Shown here in pieces: positions 43,426-55,164 of a DNA stretch of 64,000 nt. How positions within the stretch are numbered: position 1 is the stretch's first letter; the number at the start of each line of letters is the position of its first letter. The notes beneath the pieces are model-generated. The model made no database searches. It was not told the origin of the DNA and saw only the letters and a program-made list of their open reading frames with translations. The position numbers and the translations under genes were made by a program. This stretch comes from Parapristionchus giblindavisi (Eukaryota; Nematoda; Chromadorea; Rhabditida; Diplogasteridae): assembly GCA_943737045.1 (NCBI GenBank), contig CALSFV010000207.1, positions 1,489,501 through 1,553,500 of the forward strand. Reading direction: 5' to 3'.

Positions 43426-45113
43426 CTCATTGCGCTACATTCTCTAGCTTGTCTGATGTGTCTGAAATCAAGAACACTCGGAAGCTCCGCCCCTTATTAA
43501 AGGGATAACGCTTTTTCGGCAGATGTGTTGATTCCATCCCTACTTGGAGTGGGCGGGGCGACTCCGCCCACTCCGATATAGTGTTAGTCGCACGCCATTT
43601 CCACGTTTGTCTGTGTATTTGTGTTATAGAGCGATGGTGAGAAGATGATAGAGGGAGAGGGAGAGGGAGGAGGAGAAGGAGAGAGAAAGAGATAGAGAGA
43701 GAGAGAGGGAGAGAGGGAGGAGGAGGAGATGTAGAGGGACAGAGAGAGGGAGAGGGAGAGATGGCTAGATGGGTAGAGCAAACTTTGAAGAGGTACTGAT
43801 AAAACGCTTTTTGTCTGTCTCTCGATCGGTTTAGTGAAGATTGAGAGAGACGAGTAAAGGGATAGGGAGGAGGAGAGGGAGAGGGAGAGGTAGAGGGAGA
43901 GGTAGAGAAAAGAAGAAGAGGTAGAGGCAGAGCGCTCACTAGTAATATATCTTTCGATTCTCTCTCTCTTCACTGAATCAGTTCCAAACCCGATACCACG
44001 TAGCATCAATGACCATTGTTAGCCGTCGTAAATTAATCGCTGATTGGATGACGACACGAGACTCCGCCCATTTCATAAGCTCCGCCCCCTTCGATAGGTC
44101 CAAAGTTCGTTCATGCTACACACTTATCATATGATGGAGCGGCTAAATGTCATGAAGAAACATTTGTGAGCAGAAATTGTGATAATATTAAAGGGAGAGA
44201 GGGAGAGTGCGAACATAAAGGAGAGGGAGAGGAAGAGGGAGAGGGAGAGGGTGAGGGATAGGGGCATATAAAACATGATGCATTGCTGTCTACAAAGAAT
44301 ATACGCATATTGAAGGGGCGTTCTAATAACCTAGCGAGGATATGGAGGGAGAGGTAGAGGGAGAGAAAGACAGAAGGAGAGGTATACCTCTCTATAGAGA
44401 GTATAAGGAGGGATAGAGATAGATAGTTGGGTTAAAGGGGTAGAGGAGGAGGGATAGTGAGATTAGAACACATATTCTACACTGTACATTTTAATGGAAC
44501 CGAAAGGAAGGAAGAGGGCTCCCCTATTTCGATGTATCTTAATCTTCGCTGTATCTCGCGCACACTATCTTCATATCTGCGCATTTATCATCATCTTCTC
44601 TTCACGTATCGTTCTAATTATTCCATTGGGAGAGGTAGAGGGAGAGTGGGAGAGTGGGAGAGAGGTAGAGAGAGAGAGGGAGAGGGGGAGTTAGATGGAG
44701 AGATTGAGAGAGAGAGAGGCAGAGGAAAAGATTTAGAGAGGTATAGTAAATTACGGTATCGCTGGCGCTCGTCGTTTGCTACTATAATGGACGCATTTGT
44801 GCGGGGAGATAGCTCTGATAACATGTGAATTGCTCTTGAAATGAGAGCGCGCCTGTGCAGAGAAAAGTGAAAGAACTCCCTGAGTTGGAACGAGAAAGTG
44901 GGCGGAGCTTTGTTAGTTCTACTGAGGTCATGGTTACGGTAGCTGATATGAAAATTCGATGTGTCACCTAATAAATCAATAAAAATGCTTTTAAGCAAAA
45001 TTTTTTTAAAAAATGAAAAGAGAGGGAAAGAATGTAAAGAATACATGAATATCGCTACCTTGCGACGGACATCCATCAATCAATTTATGTCATTTTTTTC
45101 CTGCATAGCATAA

Positions 45114-45313
45114 TATAGGACAGCGTATTTGAAAATTTGTGCAATTCTTGTCAAGCAAAAAATGGCAAAATCATTCTTCCCTTTCTTCTCGACTTTTTTT
45201 CTCTTCCCGGTCTTTTGTGTGCGATGACCGCACCGCAAAAAATGGAAGAATGATTCTGCAATTTTTTGCTTGACAAGAATTGCAAAAAAAAATTTCAAAT
45301 ACTCTGTCCTATA
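45114..45313. mobile_element. Palindromic TIR element
   Basis: TATAGGACAGCGTATTTGAAA / complement termini; arms include GCAATTCTTGTCAAGCAAAA and ATGGAAGAATGATT. Its centre (CTTCTCGACTTTTTTTCTCTTC, GTGTGCGATGACCGC) resembles that of the TATAGCACGC family, so the two may be related. Confidence 0.8.
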
Positions 45314-45671
45314 TGATGGAATAAAGAATACGAATAAGCATAGGAATAGGAATCAAACGTTGCTACACAAAGTGATGTCAGTTTCGCATCCAAAAGAGCA
45401 CTGCCAAACGCAAAGAGAGCCGTCAAAGCTGCGTTTTTTTTGCCAAGTATCCCTTATGAGCGAACGCGCGTTGCGTCACGGAAGTGATTAATACGGTAAC
45501 ATGCAGTGGGGATTACGGTAATGGAACTGCAGATTACTGTATTTGAAGTGGATATTATGGTAGTGGAAGTACGGTAACACGTATCAGCGATAGTCTTTCG
45601 TTGTCTTACAGTCAAATAATAATGGGAGACACGAAAAGAGAGCAATCGTTCAAAAAAAATAAAAAAAATTA

Positions 45672-45791
45672 AAGGAACACCCTGGGCAAATTTGAAACTC
45701 TCCGCTCTGGCCACACTCTCTCGCTTTCATTGCTTACGAGAGAGCGCTGCCAGAGCGCAGAGTTTCAGATTAGCTCGGAGTGAGCCTTTAA
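45672..45791. mobile_element. Family-1 MITE with TTAA ends
   Basis: ATTAAAGGAACACCCTGGGC left end, palindrome CTCCGCTCTGGCCACACTCTC / GAGAGCGCTGCCAGAGCGCAG, right end GCTCGGAGTGAGCCTTTAA. The terminal TTAA at 45788-45791 is also the first base block of the next element. Confidence 0.8.
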
Positions 45792-46110
45792 AGCGAGTCT
45801 GCCAAGCAAGTCAAGTTGAGGCCATATAACTTATCTGATGCCTTCGACATCATAAACATAATTGAAAAAAATTATTAAAAAATTCTGAACGAATTATACA
45901 GCGATCTGTAGTGCTTGATCTATAAACTTCCTAGTTTTATCGGCTTCAGCTGTACATGATCTTTGCATATCGGAACGATTTATTGTATCTTTTGTTTCAA
46001 AAAAAAACATCTAAACGTTTCAAAAAAATTTTTTTTTGACTTTACATTGTCTAATTAGCCTAAATTAAATGATATTGAAGAGAAATTTTTGAATGGCAGT
46101 CTCCCTTTAA
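45788..46110 (+). mobile_element. TTAA-flanked MITE, copy 1
   Basis: Left end TTAAAGCGAGTCTGCCA, right end TGGCAGTCTCCCTTTAA, giving ~13 bp inverted ends next to TTAA. The body (ATATAACTTATCTGATGCCTTC) matches 51920-52226. TTAA target sites suggest a piggyBac-type transposase in trans (inference). Confidence 0.75.
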
Positions 46111-46254
46111 AGGGATAAAAGGCTGTGTGGTATATTCAAAAAAAAAGAAAATGAAACAAATCATCTATATAATCTAGACGGTTCGGCATTAGGGCCACGT
46201 GTTCCAGTCACCGACACTTTATCGTCCAACTTGGCGGAGTGTGGTCAGGGCCTC

Positions 46255-47426
46255 ACAAGGGAATCCCCGGAGGCCACACTCACCGATCTTGACAAAATTT
46301 TTACTTGTGGTGAAGCTCATATAGGGATGAGGTTTAGCGGTGTCGGGAGCTGCTTATCAATTTTTTGAAATTTTAAAATTCATTTTAAAGATCGACCAAA
46401 AAAATGGGCGGTGCGCACAGTGTGCACATAGAGATTACACACCACTCATTATCGCAAGTTCATTTTGACAGCGAAACAGATGTGTCGGTGGTGTAGTGTT
46501 AAGTTTCATGCTTTGAGGTCGGTAGGTAGTATGTTCAATCCCTTCTGCGTTTTACTCTTTTGCAAGGACTTGTAAAAATCACAAGCAATTTTTTTGTCAG
46601 CACATTCAAAATTGATTTTTGAAAAAATATTTGAATATGTGTATAGAACAATTTATCAAACAATAAAAAATGAAATTTTAACAATAGTGATATTCTGCAA
46701 TAAAATGCAATAAAAGCTATTTTATTTTTAAACATTGAAAAAAATAGGAAAAAAACAAACCTTGTTGAAAGTTCTCCAGAGCAGCTTAAATATCTCACAA
46801 GTGTACCGTCAGTTTGCGCTGATAAGTTTATTACATTCTTACAGTATTTTTGGCATAAGGCTGGATACACTATTAATGCCCCTACTCCATTTCTCTCGCC
46901 CATGCAGGCACTGTTCCCCTCTTCGCTTTCTCATTGCTGTTCAACTCCTAACTGTTTAAATCTCCCATTCATTAAATGTGCATTGTGTGATCTAGAATTT
47001 TGTTTCAATCATTTTGTTGCAGAATATCACTATTGTTAACTTCCATTTTTTATTGTTTGGAAAATTGTTCTATACACAATGTAAATAAATATTCAAATAT
47101 TTTTTCAAAAATCAATTTTGAATGTGCCGACAAAAAATTGCTTGTGATTTTTACAAGTCCTTGCAAAAGAGTAAAACGCAGAAGGGATTGAACATACTAC
47201 CTACCGACCTCAAAGAATGAAATTTAACACTACACCACCGACACATCTGTTTCACTGTCAAAATGAACTTGCGATATTGAGTGGTGTGTAATCTCTATGT
47301 GCACACTGTGCGCACCGCCCATTTTTTGGTCGATCTTTAAAATGAATTTTAAAATTTCAAAAAATTGATAAGCAGCTTAAAAATTTTGTCAAGATCGGTG
47401 AGTGTGGCCTCCGGGGATTCCCTTGT
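46255..47426. mobile_element. 1.2 kb element with ~450 bp TIRs that contain tRNA-like sequence
   Basis: Left end ACAAGGGAATCCCCGGAGGC, right end its complement. The arms (46255-46715, 47025-47426, the right one shortened) include GATCTTGACAAAATTTTT, a tRNA-like stretch (46481-46550; inverted at 47171-47246) with TCGGTGGTGTAGTG and GTTCAATCCC. The centre of ~300 bp has no recognisable gene. Confidence 0.85.
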
Positions 47427-47798
47427 CAGCAGTGAAATGAGCCTAGCAGAATTCGATGAAAATGAAAAAAAAGAATGAAGAAAGAATATTTCAAAGGTAT
47501 ATTTTAAAGAAGGGGACCCACGAGTTGGCATGACTGACTCCCGCCACGATAAGCATGTTGGCTATTGTTTATATTATATGGTAATTGGCGTAAGGGATAA
47601 TGAGAAAATGAGAGAGCAAGTATGCAAATCGGATGGGCACTCCCTACATGCCTTGAAAGTTGTACTTTCAATGCTCATAGTGAGCTTTAAACATATCGGG
47701 AATCAATATCAGATATGTCTTTCGATTCGTGTGATGAATCTCTATCATACTATCCGAACAGTCTTATTACGAAAAAACTCGTGGGTCTCCATCTTTAA

Positions 47799-47890
47799 AG
47801 GAACATCCCGAGCTAATTTAGATCTCTCCGCTCTGGCCACACTCTCTCGCTTTCATTGTTTACGAGAGAGCGCTGCCAGAGCGGAGTGTA
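47799..47890. mobile_element. Family-1 MITE, right side truncated
   Basis: TTTAAAGGAACATCCCGAGC, CTCCGCTCTGGCCACACTCTC and GCGCTGCCAGAGCGGAG; the right TTAA end is missing. Confidence 0.75.
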
Positions 47891-48785
47891 AGTAATTGAG
47901 TGATAAACAGGCAAAAGTCAGGGTGGGATCAATTTATACCTATGTTCATGGATCTGCTTGGAGTAATCAACAATGTATGACTCATGGAAAAATAATGTAA
48001 AAATTCAAGGCAATATCGATCGAAAATAAACAAATTCAGTGAAAAAATACCGCAAAATAGCTTACGGCTCTGATTTTGTGAAAAGACAGAGCTGAACTAC
48101 GCAATCTGGTGCCTAGACCAATGTCGAGAGAAATCTAGGTTAGTTGAAAAAGAGGAAAGATAATGACCGTGGAGTACAAAAGAAGTCTTCTTTGAAGTGA
48201 GATCAAATTTTATCATTTTATCATACATCAAAAAGATGCGACAGTATTTGATACATTTGAAAACGAGAGGGGGCGGATGAAAAAGTACGATGGAGGGTGA
48301 TATTTTGAACTCTCGTAGTTTTTTTGGATGGTACTGTTATTTTGATCTTTCAAGCAAGCTTAGCTATGTATTCTTATGCTTTATTTTATCATGTTATGCG
48401 TGATAGGAAAAAAGAATCTAATGATAATAAATAATGATAATAAAAACAGGAAAAAGACATAAAGGATTGATTTATTGATTTGTAAGGTTAAAGAGAGGTA
48501 CGCCTAACAATAAGAATTTCAGCATTTCTAATAGTGTGTTATATTGTATAATAATTGGATTATTATATAATATTATATAATAAAATATTAGGATTATTTA
48601 CGAGAAATTCAAGTTTGCTTCTAATTATGTAATCTCTTGGATATTTAATTTTATTGAAATGCTTTATTAAAGCTCTACAATTAGATAGTACTATAAACAT
48701 ATCTATGGCCGATGCGTTTCTAAATATTCTGTTTTTTTAGCTTGTATATGCACTTAAGAACATATATTAAAAATATAATATATAT

Positions 48786-49081
48786 ACTCCGGTATTTTTA
48801 CTCGCGGGGCACACCGTTCAATCCCGTGGTGTACCTCGCGAGGTACACCGCGGGGTAGAACACTTAGACGGGGTACCTCGCGAGCTGCAGCCTCTAGACG
48901 GGGAGCCCCGCGAGGCGGACGACGGCGTGCCTCGCGGGGCAGGAGGGACGGTGTGCCCCGCGAGATTTGATGTTCACCCCGCGAGGCACGCCGTCACTTC
49001 CACACCGTGGTGCACCTCGCGGTGTACCCCGCGAGATTTGGCCTCTCAACGGTGTGCCCCGCGAGCAAAAAATACCGGAGT
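48786..49081. mobile_element. GC-rich TIR element with repeated CTCGCGGGG dyads
   Basis: Ends CTCCGGTATTTTTACTCGCGG and complement. The 296 bp body contains about ten CTCGCGGGG/CCCCGCGAG or CTCGCGAGG words in both orientations, separated by similar GGTGTACCTC, ACACCG and GACGGGG phrases. It stands out sharply from AT-rich surroundings and is flanked by CTTAAGAACATATA on both sides. Confidence 0.85.
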
Positions 49082-49394
49082 ACTTAAGAACATATAAAGG
49101 TAAAATGGTAAAGGCAAATCCCGATATTAAAAGCACACAAAGTCCGAAAAAAAGAAAATAAAGCGAGAGAGTGTGCAAAACGTGGAGAGTACTTTGGGCA
49201 TTTTCTTTGCTCTTCGCAACTTTTGAACAGAGAGCGTTGAATACCTTTCGAATGATAAGAATTGCAATCGTTCGTGCAACAAATTCGAAAGAAAGATAAG
49301 GGATAGTGATAAGGGGATAACACCGATCCATTTTGAAGATTAGGCAACGAAAATCATCCATCTATCAAATATCTGACAAGATCTCGGCTTAGCA

Positions 49395-49640
49395 TCTATC
49401 TCTGCCTCTGCCTCTCTACCTCTCCAACTCTCTACCTTTACCTCTCTACCTCCCTAACTTTCTACCTCTCTGCCTATCTACCTCTCTACCTCTCTACCTC
49501 TCTAACTCTCTACCTCTACCTCTCTACCTCTACCTCTACATTTCTACCTCTCTACCTCCCTAACTCTCTACATCTAAATCTCTACCTCTACCTCTACCTC
49601 TCTACCTCCCTAACTCTCTCCGTCTACCTCTCCGTCCTTC
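49395..49640 (+). repeat. CTCTACCTCTCTAACTC microsatellite
   Basis: Irregular array of CTCTACCTCT and CCTAACTCTCTAC words, followed at 49740-49830 by the purine complement (GAGAGGTAGAGG). Confidence 0.8.
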
Positions 49641-50340
49641 TTGATCTATGATATCCCCACATCCCTATCTTCTCGTTTGTCTCTATTTTCTCACGACAGA
49701 GTACTCAATGGCACCAATGTTGAGAAGATGTAGGGATGGAGAGGGAGAGGTAGAAGGAGAGGTAGAGGTAGAGGTAGAGGTAGAGGGAGAGGAAGAAGGA
49801 GAGGTAGAGGAATAGGGAGAGGTAGAGAAAGAAACAAGATTTTGAGGTAGACAAAGTCTCCCTCGTTGTGTAAGGTCAGTGACTCCATCTTCTTGAGCTC
49901 ATTTTTCATTCGGCAGCAGCGCAAAAAGTGAAGGAAAGAACGAGAGAGCGAGGGAAATTGAGAGAGTTAGCAAAAAGTAGAGAAGGGGAGGTACGGCGGA
50001 ATGACAGATGATATGATAACTCGGAGTAGTTTTTTCCCCTCGAATGATCAAGTTAACTCGGGGAGTTAATAAAGAATACGGAGAAATGGTGGTTAGATGA
50101 GAAAATGAACTTTAGCTGTCGTTCGAAGAAGAATATGGGAAATAGTTGGACAGAAAAGAATTATTCTAAGACAGAAGTTTTTGCTGGTATTTAATCGCTG
50201 CTATCCTTTAATAGAGGATAGCATCAACATTAATAAACATTAATATTAATGCATATTAACATTAATAAAGGATATTATGCTATCTGTTATTTGCATCACA
50301 ACAAATGAGAGATAGAGACTAGATAGTGAGCATGCGTTGA

Positions 50341-50439
50341 TGGGGAAATCCTAGAGCACGATGGAGAGATGACCTGGACCGAGCAATTGGCAGCTGGTGG
50401 AATACACCCTATGATGCTTTTCATCCCATCCTCACCTAG
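50341..50439 (+). pseudogene. LINE reverse transcriptase C-terminal remnant
   Basis: A 32-codon open stretch reads GNPRARWRDDLDRAIGSWW and ends in a stop. The G.P..RW.DDL......W pattern is the usual C-terminal end of the ORF in RTE-like non-LTR retrotransposons. It is preceded in frame by a stop, so only a fragment remains. Confidence 0.6.
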
Positions 50440-50669
50440 CAATTATTGCTTGAAATGATAAATTGATTGATGGGGAAATTCCATTGGAAAGGATACTAAA
50501 GAACGACGCCAATAGCTGATTATCACAAGATAAAGAAAGAATTACTAAAGAAAGAAGACCACCTTTTGTGACACTCCAGTGAACAACGGAAAACTGTTTT
50601 TTTAATGTTTTTTTTATTTATTTATCGTACACCGCAAGGGTGTTTCAACATACATTGATGTGGAAATTC

Positions 50670-50812
50670 CATGATAGGAAAATTTCTGTTTTTTTCCGGG
50701 AAAATGTGACGTCATTAGCGTAGGCGGAGGATTTTTCGAATACGCCCCCGCCTACGCTAATGACGTCATTATTTCCCGGAAAAGGTTTTTTTTTCGTTTT
50801 TCATGCATAGGC
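50670..50812. mobile_element. Palindromic repeat with GACGTCATTAGCG
   Basis: TTTCCGGGAAAATGTGACGTC and GACGTCATTATTTCCCGGAAA flank GTAGGCGG / CCGCCTAC. Relative of 27135-27273. Confidence 0.75.
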
Positions 50813-51589
50813 CACCGATTCAGTTACAACACTGCCTAGCTAATATTGATAAAGAGATTAGCTTACAAACATTCCTTCCCCCCAATGGTAATGTGTCTGA
50901 TAAAGGTTTTTTTTAGCTATGGCAGATGCTACCCGTTGCATTTGATATGATAAATGTAGTGGGCGGAGTCTATAAATGGGCCTCGTGGCGTCATCCGTGC
51001 AGCCTTTATCAGATATCATTCACTCGTGTGTTCAGCTGACTTTTGAATGTCACAAAAGATGTTTATAAACTCTTGTTCTACTCATTTTCAGATGTCGAAT
51101 TCACGAGAAAATCAGAAAATGTTCGTATAGCTTACAAGAACACCTAGAGCAAATTTAAAACTCTCCAAAATATGTTGTAAACTATTTTTGCTCATTTTTG
51201 AACAGTTCACATTACATTAAAGTAAAAATACGAGGGTTATTTCACTCAATATCATTTCTGTTTTTCGCAGTTCCTATATACGCTCACAATTGTCAGATTG
51301 AAAAATATTTTGAGCATAAAAATTTTTGACGCGAACCACTTCGTACATAGTACTCACACGGCAATTTACTCATAGAACTGTCAAGCAGGCCTAATGGACG
51401 ATTGCGGAACTTTTTCGTGGGTTTTCTACTTCAATCAGCATGTTCCAGTTCGATCGTTTTCTTGAATGGAGAAAAATATCTCTCAGTGACGGCAGAATGA
51501 AAACTTGCAAATAAATTCCCCCCTGCCCCTGACTTACTCTTCTGCGCTTATTATTAGTGCTGATAAGATAAATGTATTGTATTGTACTC

Positions 51590-51860
51590 ACACGGAAAAT
51601 TTACTTACATTAATAATTTCTAACTTTTCATTTTTCTGAAATATAAAAGATATATGAATGCCATGTGAGATATAGATGGTTTTTTTCAAGAGCACATAAT
51701 AATACTTGTTTAATTAAACAAAAAATTTAAAATGTTGTAAAAATGAGATCACTAAAGTGTCTCGTGTTGTGTGATCACTGGCCCAGCAGTGATCTCCCGC
51801 AGGACTTCGTGTACCTTGAACTTTGGGATGTATACTTTTACCGTTTTTTTTATGATGTTT
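51590..51860. repeat. Dispersed repeats (ACTTACATTAATAATTTCTA and GATCTCCCGCAGGACTTCG families)
   Basis: The first recurs at 22950 and 59170. The second, with ATCACTGGCCCAGCAGTGATC, recurs at 42600-42680, 54860-54960, 60660-60780 and 61195-61235, each time with a common polarity, like the 3' region of a retroelement. Confidence 0.6.
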
Positions 51861-51919
51861 CGGCCGCTACATCATTCTAATGATCTCATTTTTACAACAT
51901 TTTTAAAATTTTGTTTCAT

Positions 51920-52226
51920 TTAAGTAGGGAGTCTGCCAAGCAAATCAAGGTTAGGTCATATAACTTATCTGATGCCTTCGACATCATAAACATAAGTGAA
52001 AAAAATTATAAAAATATTCTGAACGAATTACATAGTGAACTGAAGCGCGAGATCTGGCAACTTCCTAGTTTTATCGGCTTCGGCCGTACATGATATGTTC
52101 ATATCGGAACGATTTATTGTAACTGTTTCTTCAAAAAAACATCTAAACGTTTCAAAAAACATTGTGTAGTTAGTATAAGAATAATGATCTTGAAAGGAAA
52201 TTTTTTGAATGGCAGTCTCCCTTTAA
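51920..52226 (+). mobile_element. TTAA-flanked MITE, copy 2
   Basis: TTAAGTAGGGAGTCTGCCA to TGGCAGTCTCCCTTTAA. It includes most of a 60-codon ORF (51911-52093; AKQIKVRSYNLSDAFDII) that is broken in copy 1 at 45788-46110, so protein coding is not supported. Confidence 0.75.
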
Positions 52227-52589
52227 CTCAATTTGGCTCTCCTTTTCGTATCTTTTGTACGGTATACCATAGCGGATCGAGATGTTAGGGTGTTCCCCTT
52301 TCAATCTTGTGAAAATCGCGTACAAGATGCACTACCAGATGAAAGTGCGCGAATTCATGTGATTAATGAGGTGTACGAGAATGAATAGGATAAGGATTTG
52401 GGAGGGGTTCGGAGAGGGAGAGGGAGAGGGAGAAGGAGAGATAGAGGGAGAGGTAGAGGTATAGAGAGATGGAGAGGGAGAGGGAGATGGAGAGAAAGAG
52501 GATAAGGTAGAGTGAGACAGAAGGAGAGGTAGAGGTAGAGGTAGAGGTAGAAGGAGAGGTAGAGGTAGAGGTAGAGGGAGAGGTAGAGG

Positions 52590-54375
52590 GAGAGGTAGAA
52601 TCGCTGGGATTCCTTTGAAGTTTGATCCCTACACTATGTAACAATGAGCGGAGAAGAACAAAGAAACAAAACTAAGGAAAGCCGATGGTGTTTTATGAAA
52701 AACATTGATATAACTACCGTTCGCGCGCTATTTTTCCGTCTTTTCGACACTTACTACATAAATCTAAGGGATCTTAGAAATCTCGAAAAAAAAAACATCA
52801 GCCTAAAAAATTAATATGTATTTTTAATTTTTCAAAACTTTATTCATAAAGAAATGGTATATCTACGGATTCAATGTGAGCTACAAGACGAGTGAGATTT
52901 AACTCGTAAAAAAACTAGGCAGAAAAAAAACAATAACTGATCTTTTGGAATATGCCATCGCTTCCCATTTTTTTTAAACCAACATCTTTTTTTTTCTTTT
53001 CGCGCATCTCTTCCGATGTATCTTAATCTCCTCTCACACACTATCTCCATATCTACACATTTATCATTCTCTATCCGTATCTCTCTAATTCTTCCGTTGG
53101 GAGAGGGAGAGGGAGAGTGAGAGGGGTAGAGATATGTAGAGAGAGGTAGAGAGAGAAGGAGAGGGACAGGGGTCAGAACATTTATTTTACGTGTGAATCA
53201 AGCAATTGCTGACGAAGTATTGAGCGACGACTTCGTGGGTTATCTATATCTATTTTCTGAATTCTCTTTCATGATTCACAACTCGAAAAGGATCAAGTGT
53301 AGCGGCTTTGATTTTGAATAAAGTCTTCAGTAGCTGATAACAAGAAGATGAACGAAGAATTATTTAAGATAGAAATACCCCTTGTATGGGACCTCAGCAC
53401 GCCCAGACTAATCAGTCGTTTAGTGGCAACCATTCCCTCCCCTATGGTTCTGTGCTTGATAAAGGTCGATAAACTGTGAATGGGATGAGAATAGGAAAAG
53501 TAGAATAGATAGATCAGAACATTACATTGCGAGATGGATATGAAGATTTTACAATGATAAGATGAAGCTATCAAGGATTATTTTGGCTCTGTGATCTTTG
53601 ATCTTTGATCTTTGATCTTTGAACTCAGATTTATTTCGGTGTATTGATTAAAATAAGAAATGACGAAATTGCCTTTATCGATAGTATCGATCTACAAAAA
53701 TCAATAATCAATAATCTAATGATGTCCATAATAATGATCATCGTGATGGGGTTCATAATGGGGCTCATAATGATGATCGTAGTGTGGTTGGTGGTGCTCG
53801 TGGTGATCTGAACGAAGGCGACGTTTCTCGAATCACACTAAACACCACACAAACCTCCATGTCCGTGATGTTCACCACCATAATATCCGTGATCACCGTG
53901 GTTGTCATCTTCATAACCGTGCTTGTGTCCCTAAATGACGGATTTGACAGAGCCGTAGAATAGAATACGGATTCCGTAGATCCGTCGAATAGAATACCGT
54001 ATACCTCATCATGATGTTTTGCATATTCGTCTCCCTTCTCATGAGCACCGTATCCTCCGTACTTGTAACTACCGTACTCTCCGTGTTTACCAGACGCATA
54101 CTTCTTATGGTAATCTACAGTAATCATCGCGTTACAGTAATCCACTACAGTATAATCAATTATTGATTACCATTTTCATGTCCATGTCCACCGTAGTATT
54201 CTCCTCCATGATCACCTCCGTGATTGTGACCATGACCGTAATGATCACCGTAATCTAAGAAATATTGATTGATTCGAGGGTTGGAAAAATCAATAATTGA
54301 TTTTAAAAGAAGCTTACAATATTGTGCGGATGCAGTGGCAACAAAGAGAAGAGCGATGAGAATAGAAGAATTCAT
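52590..54375. repeat. Segmental duplication, partner of 20148-21640 (inverted)
   Basis: Contains the third secreted-protein gene and, in reverse order, the same 3' flanks. The CT satellite that spans 1.2 kb at 21631-22842 is represented here only by a short GAGAGGTAGAGG array at 52400-52600. Confidence 0.88.
53716..54375 (-). CDS. Small secreted Gly/His/Tyr-rich protein, full-length copy
   Basis: Exons 54375-54318, 54254-54171, 54114-54005, 53930-53855, 53807-53716 (stop TAG); 139 residues, each of the first four exons the same length as in the copy at 20148. Signal peptide MNSSILIALLFVATASAQ. Mature part: YYGDHYGHGHNHGGDHGGEYY, DYHKKYASGKHGEYGSY, and the terminal His/Tyr-rich exon ending in HHDDHYYGHH. 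Histidine is the most frequent side chain after Gly, which would suit zinc or copper binding; this is inference from composition. A secreted role such as cuticle, matrix or defence is likely but unproven. Upstream TACTGTAA-type words match those before the 20148 copy. Confidence 0.87.
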
Positions 54376-54684
54376 CTGAAATCAACCGATTGATTGCAGT
54401 AATACAGTACGACAAGATACATTAAGAAATGGTACAGTGTGATAAGATTACTGTAATAAAGTAAGGTAAGATCATGTAATAGAAAGAGAAATGAATGAGT
54501 AATGTGATTCCCCGACCTCTGTCTGCTCTTATATACTGGTTTGCCGTGGCGAAATTGCTGGAAAAGTGAAAAGTAATGAAAAATAAAAAGTAGGCGCGCA
54601 TCACGAGAGAATAGCATGCCGTTCTGCGCGCTCGAAGAAAGTTGGAAAAAGAGAAAGTTTATGGGACAAATGCTCTGGAAATGT

Positions 54685-54850
54685 TAGAGATACCCAGAGC
54701 TAATTTTACTCTCCGCTCTCTCGTAGACGTAGAAAGAGAGAGAGCATTGCCAGAGCGGAGGGTTTAAAGGGTGCGCATCCTCTCAATGGTCTCTCCGACG
54801 CGCAATGCTTTCTCGTTGTTAGAGAACAGAGAAATAGTGTGCGCAACGAA
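54685..54850. mobile_element. Family-1 MITE followed by family-2 MITE
   Basis: ACCCAGAGCTAATTTTACTC and GAGAGCATTGCCAGAGCGGAG (54692-54765), then GGTCTCTCCGACGCGC and TTAGAGAACAGAGAAATAGTG (54778-54850). Confidence 0.7.
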
Positions 54851-55164
54851 GAGAGATTGGATCCTCAGGACTGAATTGGCGCCCTGCATTATCACTAGCC
54901 TAGCAGTGATCACCCGCAGGACTTCGTGTGATTAGAAAAACGGGTTGTGCCTTTACATTTCCTCTTCATACACATAAATGTGCGAGTATTCCACTAATCC
55001 TATTTTTTTTAAAACATAAAAAAGAAAAAAAACTTTAAAAAAACTTTTTTTTAAAAACGTAAATTGGAAAAAAGAATAGTAAACTGAATTTTTATTTATA
55101 TTTATTTATGTTTTTGGGTTGGGTTGGGAGAAACAATATCAGCAAAACGTTCCGCAACCCCGAC

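Larger units (their letters stand above)
37249..44780. repeat. Polypurine/polypyrimidine-rich gene desert
   Basis: CTCTCC, GAGAGGGA and GAGAGGTAG arrays dominate, notably 37467-37600, 38041-38130, 38225-38330, 38465-38535, 38655-38725 (with a C run at 38709-38722), 39322-39410, 39490-39620, 41100-41175, 42045-42125, 43640-43930 and 44190-44480. TACGGTA/TACCGTA words and CCGGA-rich patches (39130-39200, 41500-41595) lie between. Strand bias switches many times. ORFs here are Ser/Leu/Pro or Glu/Arg/Gly-rich shadows of the repeats. I support no gene; a basic ORF at 41501-41739 ending in GRRRGEKFKITS is the only non-repetitive candidate and has no clear splice context. Confidence 0.7.

Noticed and set aside
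49691..49924. - strand ORF starting MRCCRMKNELKKMESLTLHN
   Set aside because: The first 25 codons look coding, but the rest is a GAGAGGTAGAGG repeat and no partner exon could be placed.
51911..52093. 60-codon ORF in the TTAA-flanked MITE
   Set aside because: The second copy of the element (45788-46110) has it broken by stops, so conservation of coding is not supported.
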